The position numbers were made by a program, and so were the translations under genes. Positions 8,564 through 16,863 of a DNA stretch of 64,000 nt are shown here, piece by piece. Numbering within the stretch: position 1 is the stretch's first letter; the number at the start of each line of letters is the position of its first letter. Under the pieces are notes generated by a model, which ran no database searches, was not told where the DNA came from, and was given only the letters and a program-made list of their open reading frames with translations. The stretch is from JAFGXT01 sp963677165 (GTDB taxonomy: Bacteria; Verrucomicrobiota; Lentisphaeria; Victivallales; SZUA-371). Location: positions 1,798,001-1,862,000 of the forward strand of contig CAXXSX010000002.1 of assembly GCA_963677165.2 (NCBI GenBank). Reading direction: 5' to 3'.

Positions 8564-10065
8564 TGAAACGAAATACAGCAGAATTCCTGTCGGTCTGTTG
8601 GCGGATGTCAGCCGGGGTCGTTATCGCCGGTTTGCTCAGTTCATGCGCGGTGGTGGACTGGTTTGCGGGAAAGACCAGCGATGATGAAGTAAAAGAGATG
8701 GACAAGGAGTTGGCGAAGTCGGTTGAAAAGAAGACAACGGCCTATGATTCCTCTCTGAAGAAATTCGGCAGAATGCTTGACGCATATAACATTTCTCCTG
8801 TTCGGGTACAAAGTAAACTGATCAGTAATAAAACGGCGGAAAAAGGGCTGCCGGACGATGTATCCAGAATGTTGATTTCCGCCGTGAACAAGATCGGACG
8901 CAAGGTGGTTTATGTGCCGTATGACCCCAGTTATGTGATTAACGAGGCCAATACCGGCGGCGATATCAACCGTGCTCTTCCTCAGATCGTAGTAGCAGGA
9001 GGAATCACCGAATTTGATAAGGATATGATAGAAAAGGAACGCGAACTGAAGTCTGAAGTCAGTATCCAGAAAGGTGACTACGGTTCGAATTACAGTCATG
9101 ACGGTGGGCTCGGGTATAAAGCTGGTTCTGGCGTATCCAGCATTACCCTTGATATTCAGCTTATGAATTACCGGACCCAGACTTATCTGTCCGGGATCCA
9201 GGCAATCAACCGGATTAATATCAGAAAGACCAAACTGGGATGGGGGATCGGCTATTTCTTCCAGGGCTCCGGCCTGTCTTTCCAGTATTCCCTGCGTAAG
9301 AAGCAGGGGAAATATTACGCGATCAGGTTGCTGGTGGAACTTAGCGTGCTTGAGGTTCTTGGAAAATATTTTGATGTTCCGTACTGGAAATGTGTAGACG
9401 GGATGTCTGCCGATACGACTATGATTGCTCGTTTGCGTGATGAATTCGATATGCTGGATGATGCCCGTCAGGTGGCATATTTAAAAGAATATCTGTTTTT
9501 CCATGGTGATACCGGCATTGATCGTCAGTCGAACGCACTCACTCCTCAGGTATTGTCAAAAATAGACCAAGCCGTCAGTAAGTATGGCTGTTCCAACCGG
9601 ACGGACTTGTTTATTAAGCTTTGGGAAACAGTACCGCTGGACCAGGCCCGGGCACGGAATAAGCAATACGAACGGCAGGCGGCAAGAGCAGAGCGTCAGC
9701 GGCAGAACGCCAGGCAGCAAAATATCGCGAGATACAATCAGCTTATCGGCCAGGCCGATGCTCTGTATAATAGTGGAAAACTCAGGGAGGCGGCGGATGC
9801 GTATCGTCAGGCCGGACAAATCTTTCCTGGTCAAAACGATCCCAAAGCAATGTTAGCCAGAATCAATCAGGAACTTGCTGCAAAAGCTCCTGCACCGGCA
9901 GCGGTTCCGGCAGCGACTCCAGCTCCTGCCGCTCCGGAGGTTCCTTCTGTCCCGGCAGTAGCGGATGTTCCCGTAGCGCCGGCAGCGCCAGCGGCTCCAG
10001 CGAAGAAAACGGTAAAAAGTAAAAAGGAGAAACCGCTTAATCCGTTCAAATCGGTTGAGTGGTAA
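8557..10065 (+). CDS. CsgG/HfaB-like outer-membrane secretion channel lipoprotein with Ala/Pro-rich tail (copy 2)
   Basis: 502 residues. The start at ATG 8557 is preceded by GGAAGG (8542-8547); ATG 8563 is the alternative. Lipobox LLSSC gives a lipidated Cys near residue 30. It is a paralogue of the upstream gene, with the same order of landmarks: DSSLKKFGRMLDAY, GLPDDV, VVYVPYD, IVVAGGITEFD, ITLDIQLMNYRTQTYLSG, KTKLGWGIGYFF, and LLVELSVLEVLGKYFDVPYW. A short TPR-like segment around residues 385-440 is followed by an Ala/Pro-rich, probably unstructured tail and a basic end. Two different channel subunits in one operon could form a mixed ring or two pores with different cargo. Confidence 0.72.
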   Translation: MVMKRNTAEFLSVCWRMSAGVVIAGLLSSCAVVDWFAGKTSDDEVKEMDKELAKSVEKKTTAYDSSLKKFGRMLDAYNISPVRVQSKLISNKTAEKGLPDDVSRMLISAVNKIGRKVVYVPYDPSYVINEANTGGDINRALPQIVVAGGITEFDKDMIEKERELKSEVSIQKGDYGSNYSHDGGLGYKAGSGVSSITLDIQLMNYRTQTYLSGIQAINRINIRKTKLGWGIGYFFQGSGLSFQYSLRKKQGKYYAIRLLVELSVLEVLGKYFDVPYWKCVDGMSADTTMIARLRDEFDMLDDARQVAYLKEYLFFHGDTGIDRQSNALTPQVLSKIDQAVSKYGCSNRTDLFIKLWETVPLDQARARNKQYERQAARAERQRQNARQQNIARYNQLIGQADALYNSGKLREAADAYRQAGQIFPGQNDPKAMLARINQELAAKAPAPAAVPAATPAPAAPEVPSVPAVADVPVAPAAPAAPAKKTVKSKKEKPLNPFKSVEW

Positions 10066-10127
10066 TAAAATAAAAAAGGCAGAATCCCGGGGAGACCGGG
10101 TGGACACAACAAAAGAAGGCAGAAAAA

Positions 10128-11312
10128 ATGAAAGCAACAACAATCATGACAGGCGTGGCTGTACTCATGACTTCGGTGGCAGTGTATGCGTTACCTTCAA
10201 GTCACGGCGGCGGCGGATCGACCACAGTAGAGGATTCGAAGATTTCCAATGAGAATACCAATGTAAGGAATGACGCGAGAGAAAATTCTAAAATCAATTC
10301 CGGGATACAGGCCAGGGGGTCTGAAATTCGTGATTCCAAAATTACGAACAAAAATACCAATGTGAGAAACAGTGCGGTAAACAACTCCAAAATTAATTCC
10401 GGTATCAGGGAGAACCAGGCCAGGATTGAAGGATCAAAACTAAGCAACGAAAATACCAATGTAATAAACACCGCGATCAACAATTCTAAAATTAATTCCG
10501 GTATAAGTGCCGATGGTGCCCAGATCAAGGATTCCAAGATCACCAACAAAAATACCAATGTTCGCAATACGGCATATAACAATTCCAAAATCAATTCCGG
10601 CGTTAGTGTCGATGGAGCACAAATTAGAGGTTCCAAACTGACGAACGAAAATACCAATGTGACAAATCTTGCAAGGACCAACTCTCGTATCAATTCCGGT
10701 ATAAGTGCCGATGGCGCAGTAATCAAAGATTCCAAGCTGTCAAATGTGAATACCAATGTACAGAATAGCGCAACGAATAATTCACGAGTTAATTCCGGTA
10801 TAAGTGCCGATGGTGCATTGATCAAGGGATCCAAGCTGACGAATGAAAACACCAATGTGACAAATACTGCGATGAACAATTCGCGGATTAATTCCGGTAT
10901 CAGCGCGGATGGAGCGGTAATCAAGGATTCCAAGTTGAGTAACGTGAATAATAATGTTCAGAACAGCGCGTTTAACAATTCTAAAATCAATTCCGGTATA
11001 AGTGCCGATGGCGCTAGAATCAGAGGTTCCAAACTGACGAATATCAATGATGATGTTCAGAACACCGCAAGAAACAATTCTAAAATCAATTCTGGTATCA
11101 ATGCGGACGGAGCAGATATTAAGGACTCCAAGCTGTCCAATATTAATGCCAATGTCCGTAATACAGCGTCAAATAACTCACGAATCAATTCCGGTATCAA
11201 TGTAAAAGGTGCTTCCGTTAAGGGGTCAAAGATTTCAAATGTAAATACCGATGTTCGTAATAACGCAACAAATAATTCTGAAATCAACAGTGGTGTTGAT
11301 CTTGGTAACTAA
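10128..11312 (+). CDS. Secreted 33-residue-repeat protein, putative fibre (curlin-like) subunit
   Basis: 394 residues. A signal peptide ends near VYALP, followed by a His/Gly linker. Everything from residue 34 to 390 is eleven back-to-back repeats: the first has 27 residues, the other ten exactly 33. Each unit can be read as three 11-residue arms, roughly AxIKDSKITNx, NTNVxNxAxNN and SKINSGISADG, with hydrophobic residues at regular spacing and many Asn/Ser/Gly. That pattern suggests a beta-solenoid or cross-beta fibre, comparable in spirit to curlin repeats. Repeats 2-11 alternate strictly between an IKDSK-type and an IKGSK-type unit. It has no Cys and almost no aromatic residues. It follows the two CsgG-like genes and is the likely main exported cargo. 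Direct evidence of polymerisation is lacking. Confidence 0.8.
   Translation: MKATTIMTGVAVLMTSVAVYALPSSHGGGGSTTVEDSKISNENTNVRNDARENSKINSGIQARGSEIRDSKITNKNTNVRNSAVNNSKINSGIRENQARIEGSKLSNENTNVINTAINNSKINSGISADGAQIKDSKITNKNTNVRNTAYNNSKINSGVSVDGAQIRGSKLTNENTNVTNLARTNSRINSGISADGAVIKDSKLSNVNTNVQNSATNNSRVNSGISADGALIKGSKLTNENTNVTNTAMNNSRINSGISADGAVIKDSKLSNVNNNVQNSAFNNSKINSGISADGARIRGSKLTNINDDVQNTARNNSKINSGINADGADIKDSKLSNINANVRNTASNNSRINSGINVKGASVKGSKISNVNTDVRNNATNNSEINSGVDLGN
10227..11297 (+). repeat. Coding tandem repeat, 11 units of 99 bp (first unit 81 bp)
   Basis: The array encodes the 33-residue units of the gene at 10128-11312. Units differ mostly at third codon positions and at a few variable residues, so the array is not a fresh duplication; protein-level periodicity has been kept. 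The unit-to-unit D/G alternation at the ninth residue gives a 198-bp higher-order period over units 2-11. Confidence 0.9.
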
Positions 11313-11323
11313 ATAGAGACAGC

Positions 11324-11779
11324 ATGAGAATGAGAATTTTCTTCATAATCATGACAACAATGATGTTATCCCCGTGTTTGCGCGGGGATAACTCAAAACT
11401 TGTTGCCGAAAAAGTGAAAGAGCTGAAAAAGCTTAATCAACAGGTCCTTAAACAGATTAAGGATGTAAAGAAGTATAACGGCAAAAAAATTTATGTTAAG
11501 GTTAAGGTTTTGCCGTCTCCAAATGAAAAAGGCAAAACTGTTCTTAAAGTCGAGAAAATCTCGGTAAATAAAATTGAGAAGAAGCCAGAAGACGTGACCG
11601 GAAAATTTATCATATTGACCGGTGTGGTCGAGAACAATAATGATAAGAAAGAGTTCAAGGTTGATCTCAGCCATGTGCTCCCTCGGGAGGACGACAGTGC
11701 CTCCGGCAAGAAAAAGGCGGATTCCGGTAAAACGGCGACTGCCGGAAATGAATCAAAAAAAGGTGGTGAGAAAAAATGA
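11324..11779 (+). CDS. Small secreted basic protein of unknown function
   Basis: 151 residues. A short signal sequence (MRMRIFFIIMTTMMLSPC) ends near LRGD. The mature part begins with a Lys-rich helix (KVKELKKLNQQVLKQIKDVKK), followed by alternating strands (KIYVKVKVL, TVLKVEKISV, KFIILTGVV) that could make a small beta-barrel, and a disordered Lys/Ser/Gly tail. It lies 11 bases after the repeat protein and its stop overlaps the next start (ATGA). I do not recognise a family. Its position suggests an accessory or chaperone role for the exported repeat protein, as inference only. Confidence 0.65.
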   Translation: MRMRIFFIIMTTMMLSPCLRGDNSKLVAEKVKELKKLNQQVLKQIKDVKKYNGKKIYVKVKVLPSPNEKGKTVLKVEKISVNKIEKKPEDVTGKFIILTGVVENNNDKKEFKVDLSHVLPREDDSASGKKKADSGKTATAGNESKKGGEKK

Positions 11780-12516
11780 AAAAAACAATCTGGTTTATTT
11801 CTCTTTTTCTGGCGGTGACAACGATCATTCCTGATGCCGTTGCCGGAAGTGGAAGAAAAAAACTTCAATCAATTAATTGTGCCAGAATTGCCGCGCAGCG
11901 CTGTATTGTGGAAACGGTATATGGAGTGAAGCTGAAATTCATCGAGGAAGTGATGAATCTTAATGAAGGCAATTTCCTGGGGACAACCCAGACCAAAACG
12001 GGCAAACGATATATCAAAGGTATCGAATTTGAGGAAAAATATGATTCCGACAACGATATAGCCCAGGTTACGGCAACACTGAAACTGAAAAGAATTGCGG
12101 ATATAATTGACACCGACCGGTTCAAACTTGATAAGTTCCCGGACAAGTCCATCAAACGTGTGGCATTCGCGTCATCCACTCCTTCAAGCGCGAAAAAATT
12201 GTGTGCTTTACGGGCGGCTGAAATCGAAGCCTACAAGAATCTTTATAAGAAAATCGGTGGTTTTACTCTGGAAAGTCAGAGTAAGGTGGAAAATTTTGTT
12301 CTGAAATCAGATTCGATCAAAGCCAGTGTGGTCGGCGCGATCATGGGAGCGGAATTTGTTGGTTTTGCCTGGGAAGGAAAAGGCAATGATGCTATAGCAG
12401 TGGTCAAACTGCGGCTTGATCTAAAAGAACTGTCAGAGATGCTGGGTGAAAAGATTGTTGATTTCGATGAACGTTATGTAGTTGCTGAGGGCAGGGCGGC
12501 CCAGTCCGAAAAATAA
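11776..12516 (+). CDS. Secreted LPP20-like protein with two related domains
   Basis: 246 residues, starting within an ATGA overlap with the previous gene. A signal peptide ends near DAVAG. Two regions resemble the LPP20/FlgP-type fold: about 32-95 (ARIAAQRCIVETVYGVKL, then a strand) and about 135-230 (ALRAAEIEAYKNLYKKIGG, then GAIMGAEFVGFAW and VVKLRLDL). The family pattern is an Ala-rich helix with AA.E.A...L, followed by a strand-rich half. There is no lipobox, unlike true LPP20 lipoproteins. LPP20/FlgP proteins form periplasmic or outer-membrane rings around flagellar motors; no flagellar genes are present here. An assembly factor for the CsgG-like channel is a reasonable guess. Confidence 0.6.
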   Translation: MKKTIWFISLFLAVTTIIPDAVAGSGRKKLQSINCARIAAQRCIVETVYGVKLKFIEEVMNLNEGNFLGTTQTKTGKRYIKGIEFEEKYDSDNDIAQVTATLKLKRIADIIDTDRFKLDKFPDKSIKRVAFASSTPSSAKKLCALRAAEIEAYKNLYKKIGGFTLESQSKVENFVLKSDSIKASVVGAIMGAEFVGFAWEGKGNDAIAVVKLRLDLKELSEMLGEKIVDFDERYVVAEGRAAQSEK

Positions 12517-12551
12517 GAGATCGTTTTATCGACGAATATTGGAGGCTTATT

Positions 12552-13490
12552 ATGCGTGACAGACCTTATCGGTTTCGCGTATTAAACAGTTATTATTCCG
12601 GTGCGATATTCCGTGATTACTCTGAAAAAGTAATCACGGGATTACGTGTTTTTATGCTGACGGCGTTTTTTGTGTTTTCCGGAGGAAGCCTGTTGGCGGA
12701 ATCTTATGCCAGTATCGATAAAAAGATCGTAGAGGCGTACAATTCTGATCCCAAGCGTATGAATGATGTTTATCGTTACTCCATGGAAATCGTTGAAAAG
12801 ACCCGGCTGGACAGTTCCAGGGAAGCCGATGCCTGGCAGGAAAAAGCCCAGAAGCTGATTACCGTAGCCTGTTGCAGTGAAGTTGATAAATCTCTGAGGC
12901 ATAAAAAGTATTCAGACGCCTATGTATGGGCTCTTCGCGGTGTGACCAATGGCGAATCTCGAGGAGAAATTGGCAATTTAAGCATCAAGCAGGTTTATGA
13001 TTTTATGAAAGATGTTGTTGAGGAACTGAAAAACAGGCCGGAAATACAGAATATGGCTTACGGCAGTCTGCAGCTTAAAGTGCGCGACTACCGCTCTGTT
13101 CCCAAGACAAACAAGGTCTTTCCAGAAGACAAAAAAGATTTTGCGGGACAGCGCGTTGTCGAGCGTGAGCCGTTTGCTGTAGAACAGGGGCCAGGGCAGG
13201 ACGCTTCTGGAAATCTCTATGTGATTGTCCGTCTCAATTTCGGCGGCAGGCTCAAGATTCGCTATTATCCCAAACAAGGCTGGATGGGGGTTAACCTGCC
13301 AGATTCCGGCAACAAATCATTTTATAGTTCATGGCAGGAGTGCGCCAGAGCGAATGCCGAGGTGAAGGATTTAAAAGATGTTCCGGCTTCGGTTATTAGA
13401 AATTCCAGGACAGATACCAAACAGTACTATGTCCCGGCTACTGGTCTTTCAGAAAAGAAAAGCAGCCGACATACTGGAGGTGATCACTAA
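12552..13490 (+). CDS. Exported protein of unknown function in the fibre operon
   Basis: 312 residues. The start at ATG 12552 has GGAGG (12541-12545) upstream. The N-terminus is long and basic (about 30 residues) before a hydrophobic segment at about 31-49 ending near LLAES, so it has an extended signal peptide or a single anchor. The mature part has a helical half (SIDKKIVEAY to about residue 180), then strands around NLYVIVRLNFGGRLKIRYY and a polar tail. No family recognised. The next start overlaps its stop (TAATG), indicating tight coupling to the DUF2807 gene. Confidence 0.6.
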   Translation: MRDRPYRFRVLNSYYSGAIFRDYSEKVITGLRVFMLTAFFVFSGGSLLAESYASIDKKIVEAYNSDPKRMNDVYRYSMEIVEKTRLDSSREADAWQEKAQKLITVACCSEVDKSLRHKKYSDAYVWALRGVTNGESRGEIGNLSIKQVYDFMKDVVEELKNRPEIQNMAYGSLQLKVRDYRSVPKTNKVFPEDKKDFAGQRVVEREPFAVEQGPGQDASGNLYVIVRLNFGGRLKIRYYPKQGWMGVNLPDSGNKSFYSSWQECARANAEVKDLKDVPASVIRNSRTDTKQYYVPATGLSEKKSSRHTGGDH

Positions 13491-14233
13491 TGAAAACACT
13501 TTTACTGTTTATCGTGTGGGTTTTTGTCGGTTGCTGTATGGCTGGAGAGTCAATCTCCAATATTCGCAGGAACGTGGTTAATTCCAGTGACGGCAGTTCT
13601 GAAATCAACAGCGGAATAAATTTGAACGGCACCCGAAAAAAAGTTGTCGGCAACGGCAGAATCATATCCAAACAGATTGAAGTCGGAGCGTTTTCCGGGC
13701 TTAAGGTTTTCGGTGTATTTGAACTGGAAATCAAATGCGGTTCAAGTAAAACGGCCGTAAGCGTTAAAGCCGACTCAAACCTGATTGACCTGATTGGATT
13801 TAAAGTTACAGACGGAACGTTGGATATTGCCTTTCAACGTGCAGTTTCAACCCATAATTCCCCTGTCATAACGATTCATACCGGTCAGCTTTCCGCTCTT
13901 GAACTTAGTGGAAGCTGTGATGCGAAGCTGAGCGGAATCAAGTTTGGTAAATTTAAGTTGTGTTTGACTGGAAGCTGTCGGGTTGATTTGTCGGGAAGCG
14001 GAGTGAAAGATCTTCGTGTAATTCTGAATGGAGCATGTTCTCTGGATGCTTCAAAACTTGTTTCAAAAAACAATGTTATTGACCTTGGCGGCAGCAGTGA
14101 GGCGCTTATTCGGTCAAGTGGATACGTGGAAGTGAAAGCCGACGGGGCAAGCGAATTGAAGTATATCGGTACTCCGATACTGAAACGGCAATTGAGTGGT
14201 GCGGCGTCAGTTTTGGCGGTGGAGGATAAATAG
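13490..14233 (+). CDS. DUF2807 (head GIN domain) secreted protein carrying one copy of the fibre repeat
   Basis: 247 residues, preceded by an excellent ribosome-binding site (GGAGGTGATC, 13476-13485) and overlapping the previous stop as TAATG. A signal peptide ends near CMAGE. Residues about 20-45 (ISNIRRNVVNS, then SSEINSGINLNG) match one unit of the repeat protein at 10128, whose last unit reads ISNVNTDVRN and SEINSGV. From residue about 50 a DUF2807 domain follows: GNGRIISKQIEVGAFSGLKVFGVFELEI, then right-handed beta-helix rungs (LSALELSGSCDAKLSG and similar) to the end. DUF2807 proteins are surface or periplasmic beta-helices, often called putative auto-transporter adhesins. The attached repeat unit suggests it templates, caps or anchors the fibre. 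Confidence 0.82.
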   Translation: MKTLLLFIVWVFVGCCMAGESISNIRRNVVNSSDGSSEINSGINLNGTRKKVVGNGRIISKQIEVGAFSGLKVFGVFELEIKCGSSKTAVSVKADSNLIDLIGFKVTDGTLDIAFQRAVSTHNSPVITIHTGQLSALELSGSCDAKLSGIKFGKFKLCLTGSCRVDLSGSGVKDLRVILNGACSLDASKLVSKNNVIDLGGSSEALIRSSGYVEVKADGASELKYIGTPILKRQLSGAASVLAVEDK

Positions 14234-14254
14234 TATGATTGGAGGAATATTAAA

Positions 14255-15451
14255 GTGAGAAGTTTTTTACAGATGATTGTCAGCGGCTTGGCCGCTTTGG
14301 GAATGTGTTGCGCCTATGCCGATCAGGTTACGGTGGTCGGGAGTGCGGAAGGGGATCCCGCGACTGCCGGAGAGTTGGCTTTGACACGGGCTTTGCGCGA
14401 GGCAGTTCGAAAGGGGGCTGGGGTTGATATTGTCAGCCAGTCGAAAGTTTCCAACCTGGAACTCGAATACGATCAGATTATGACCGCGTCGATTGGATAC
14501 ATCTCGGAGTACAAGGTGGTCAAACATTCTTTTGATGAAAAAGACAAGATCTACTCCGTGACCGTTCAGGCGGAAGTAAAAAAGGGACGTCCGAAAATGA
14601 GCGAGGAACTCGAGTTGAAAATGCTGGTAAACCGGATGGGGTCTCCCAGGGTCGTCGTGGACTGTAAAGAAAAAATTAACGGCAGCGGGCTTGATGGTGA
14701 TTCCGCTGTTTCTGCCGCTCTGCTGGAAGAGATGGCTCAGAAGACTGGATTTGAAATTTTTAAGAAATCTGTGATACGTGCTCGTGACGACCGGGATTCC
14801 GCACGTGCCGCTTTGCTGGGGGATGACCTTGAATCCAAAGTGAAAAAGGCTGGTATCCAGAGTACGTCGGATTTCAAGATCATGGCAAAGGTGAAAGGCA
14901 GTGTAGGACGCTTGCGTGAACCGTTTCCTGATGTGCAGGTTCGAAATGTCTCTCTGGGTGTTGATTTGCAGGCGGTATGGACCGATACGGGTGAAGTGGT
15001 GGCTACGATATCGCTTCCCACGACTTTCCATAAGGGCGAAAGCAAGATGGACCTGCCGTTTGATATGCCGGACCAGTTGGTAAGACACTATCTGCTTACG
15101 ATGCTTTCCGGGGCCGAACCGGCATTTAAAGACAATAACGCTAATAAACTGTTCCGAAAGATTATTGCGAAATGGATCACCGAACTTGATTTGGGGGCAA
15201 AAATCCAGTTGGAATTCAAAAGGATCGATAAAAAGACTCTTGATAAGTTGATTGCGGCATTGAAGGAAAATCCAGATATCTCTTATGTCTGGCGGCGTGA
15301 ATTCGATCGCAGACTTTATTCCGTTCTGGAAGTAGAAACCCGGTTGAAAGCTGAACAACTTGAAAATATCGTTCAAAAGCAGCTTGCCGGTAAATATGCC
15401 GTTGATGTGGCGACAAAACGGCGGTTAAGGTTTTTCCCGTCCGATAGGTAG
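14255..15451 (+). CDS. FlgT/LPP20-like secreted assembly protein
   Basis: 398 residues from GTG 14255, with GGAGG (14241-14245) at good spacing. A signal peptide ends near CAYAD. Residues about 24-115 match the FlgT N-terminal/LPP20 pattern: VTVVGSAEGDPATAGELAL, ALREAVRKGAGVDIVSQSKV, then GYISEYKVVKHSF and YSVTVQAEV. A middle alpha-beta domain (about 125-290, PRVVVDCKEK and DFKIMAKVKGSVG) and a C-terminal helical and strand-rich domain follow, a three-part layout like Vibrio FlgT. FlgT builds the H-ring of the polar flagellum. Here it sits among CsgG-like genes, so a periplasmic ring or scaffold for the secretion channel is inferred. Confidence 0.68.
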   Translation: MRSFLQMIVSGLAALGMCCAYADQVTVVGSAEGDPATAGELALTRALREAVRKGAGVDIVSQSKVSNLELEYDQIMTASIGYISEYKVVKHSFDEKDKIYSVTVQAEVKKGRPKMSEELELKMLVNRMGSPRVVVDCKEKINGSGLDGDSAVSAALLEEMAQKTGFEIFKKSVIRARDDRDSARAALLGDDLESKVKKAGIQSTSDFKIMAKVKGSVGRLREPFPDVQVRNVSLGVDLQAVWTDTGEVVATISLPTTFHKGESKMDLPFDMPDQLVRHYLLTMLSGAEPAFKDNNANKLFRKIIAKWITELDLGAKIQLEFKRIDKKTLDKLIAALKENPDISYVWRREFDRRLYSVLEVETRLKAEQLENIVQKQLAGKYAVDVATKRRLRFFPSDR

Positions 15452-15495
15452 TCGGATTAAAGATATAAAAACATAATCAATCAGGATACAAATCT

Positions 15496-15861
15496 ATGAA
15501 AAAAATGATTATCTCCGCGATATCCGGTCTCGGATTGTTGCTGGCAGCGGGTTGCATGACCGCACCGGGCGGCATTGCTCCGTCGACGGTTCCGATCACA
15601 GCTAAAGACAGTTATACGATTGTCAGAAGAAATGTGGAAGCCTCAGATGTTTGTGTGTTCTTCCTTGGTATTCCTCTGGGGCCGCCGCCTAGCCTGTACC
15701 AGGCTTTGCAGGAAGCGAAAAAAGACAATAACGCTGACGCTTTGATCAATGTTACTTGTGCGAACCGTTATCGCTATGCGTTATTCCTGTTCTGCTGGCA
15801 GGAAATGGCGATCAGCGGTGATGCCATCAAGTTTCAGATTGGCGGTGAGGACGTTGAATAG
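15496..15861 (+). CDS. Small lipoprotein with APSTxPITAKDxYT motif (copy 1)
   Basis: 121 residues. A signal peptide ends in lipobox LAAGC. The mature protein starts with IAPSTVPITAKDSYT and ends with DAIKFQIGGEDVE. The same framing is found in the next gene, so the two are tandem paralogues. Between lie a hydrophobic, Pro-rich stretch (FFLGIPLGPPPS) and a Cys/aromatic-rich segment (RYALFLFCWQEM). No family assigned with confidence. It may be an outer-membrane accessory of the export system. Confidence 0.7.
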   Translation: MKKMIISAISGLGLLLAAGCMTAPGGIAPSTVPITAKDSYTIVRRNVEASDVCVFFLGIPLGPPPSLYQALQEAKKDNNADALINVTCANRYRYALFLFCWQEMAISGDAIKFQIGGEDVE

Positions 15862-15888
15862 CAAATATCTAAAACGGAGATTTTATAT

Positions 15889-16251
15889 ATGAAAAACCTT
15901 ATTATAATTCTGGCTGCCGGGATGCTGGCTCTGGTTGCTTCTGGCTGTAACAGTGCGATTGCAGTAGCGCCGTCGACAACCCCGATTACAGCAAAAGATA
16001 CTTATACGAAACTCGGCTATGCTAATGGCGGCGCCGCTACAGTTTCGATTTTAGGATTGTTTACTTTCGGGTCGCAGGATCCGGCAAGAACAGCTCGTGA
16101 CAACGCCATTGAAGACAAAGGCGGCAATGCGTTGATCGAGGTTACCGAAGAATATAATGTATTTAACTTTATCGGCATTTTCCAGGTATTCACTACCAAT
16201 GTAGAGGGAACTGCCATCAAATTTGAACGAAGAGGAGTAGATGTAGAGTAA
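15889..16251 (+). CDS. Small lipoprotein with APSTxPITAKDxYT motif (copy 2)
   Basis: 120 residues, 27 bases after its paralogue. Lipobox VASGC. It shares APSTTPITAKDTYT at the start of the mature chain and a TAIKFERRGVDVE end, while the middle differs (TVSILGLFTFGSQDPARTARDNAIEDKGGNALIEV). The region around ARDNAIEDKGGNALIEV resembles small lipoproteins of the TRL-like type, where a helix with a conserved Gly-x-x-Ala precedes a strand, but this is tentative. The stop overlaps the next start as TAATG. Confidence 0.7.
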   Translation: MKNLIIILAAGMLALVASGCNSAIAVAPSTTPITAKDTYTKLGYANGGAATVSILGLFTFGSQDPARTARDNAIEDKGGNALIEVTEEYNVFNFIGIFQVFTTNVEGTAIKFERRGVDVE

Positions 16252-16841
16252 TGAAAAATTTTATTTTCATTTCAGCGATTGCCGTGATAACAGGATTCAC
16301 TACCGGGTGCGGAACCACATTCATGCCGCCGGCGGAACCCTCGAAATCGGATATGACCGCAACACAGTCAAGGACACTTTCTTCCAGGAAGATCCATGTG
16401 CCATGCCGGGTTGAAGTCCATTGTGCAGATAGCCTGGTAGGTTTGAGAGACTCGTTCTTCTTTACTGATTCATACCGTTACCCGCTTCAGGATATTTTGA
16501 CGAACAGTTTCAGGAGTGCGGCGTTCAAAGTATTCGACACTCCCGGTGGAGAGGTGATCGATGCTTTTACTCTGCATGTGACAGTGCCGGAATCGAATCT
16601 GGATATTGCCTGGGGAAAGGCCAATTATCTTATTAATGTGATTGTCAGGTTTAATGAGCCGGGAGAAAAGAAGGTTGTTGCGAAAAGTTTCCAGAAGCAT
16701 GTTCAGCTTCCGCTGAACGGCAACAACCATGTGCCGGACTCGGTTTATTCTGCTTGTCGTGATGTAGCTTATGAAGCACTCAAGGACATTGTTAGAAGTC
16801 CGAAGGTCCAGCGTACGGTTAAGCGTTTTGAGGATCGATAA
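16251..16841 (+). CDS. Lipoprotein of unknown function, YajG/LptE-like in size and layout
   Basis: 196 residues. Signal peptide with lipobox TTGC. The mature part reads as alternating strands and helices (VPCRVEVHCADSLVG, then a helix around LQDILTNSFRSAAF, VIDAFTLHVTVP, NYLINVIVRF, KSFQKHVQL, then a C-terminal helix DSVYSACRDVAYEALKDIV). That layout is seen in many outer-membrane assembly lipoproteins, but no motif fixes the family. It is coupled to the previous lipoprotein gene by overlap and belongs to the same operon. Confidence 0.65.
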   Translation: MKNFIFISAIAVITGFTTGCGTTFMPPAEPSKSDMTATQSRTLSSRKIHVPCRVEVHCADSLVGLRDSFFFTDSYRYPLQDILTNSFRSAAFKVFDTPGGEVIDAFTLHVTVPESNLDIAWGKANYLINVIVRFNEPGEKKVVAKSFQKHVQLPLNGNNHVPDSVYSACRDVAYEALKDIVRSPKVQRTVKRFEDR

Positions 16842-16863
16842 ATCATAATAATGGAGGTTACCG

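Noticed and set aside
10202..10933. 243-residue reverse-strand open frame inside the repeat gene
   Set aside because: It is the antisense reading of the 99-bp repeats and has no ribosome site; openness follows from the repeat composition.
14267..15376. 369-residue reverse-strand open frame opposite the FlgT-like gene
   Set aside because: It lies wholly inside a well-supported gene with signal peptide and ribosome site on the other strand, and shows no family motif.
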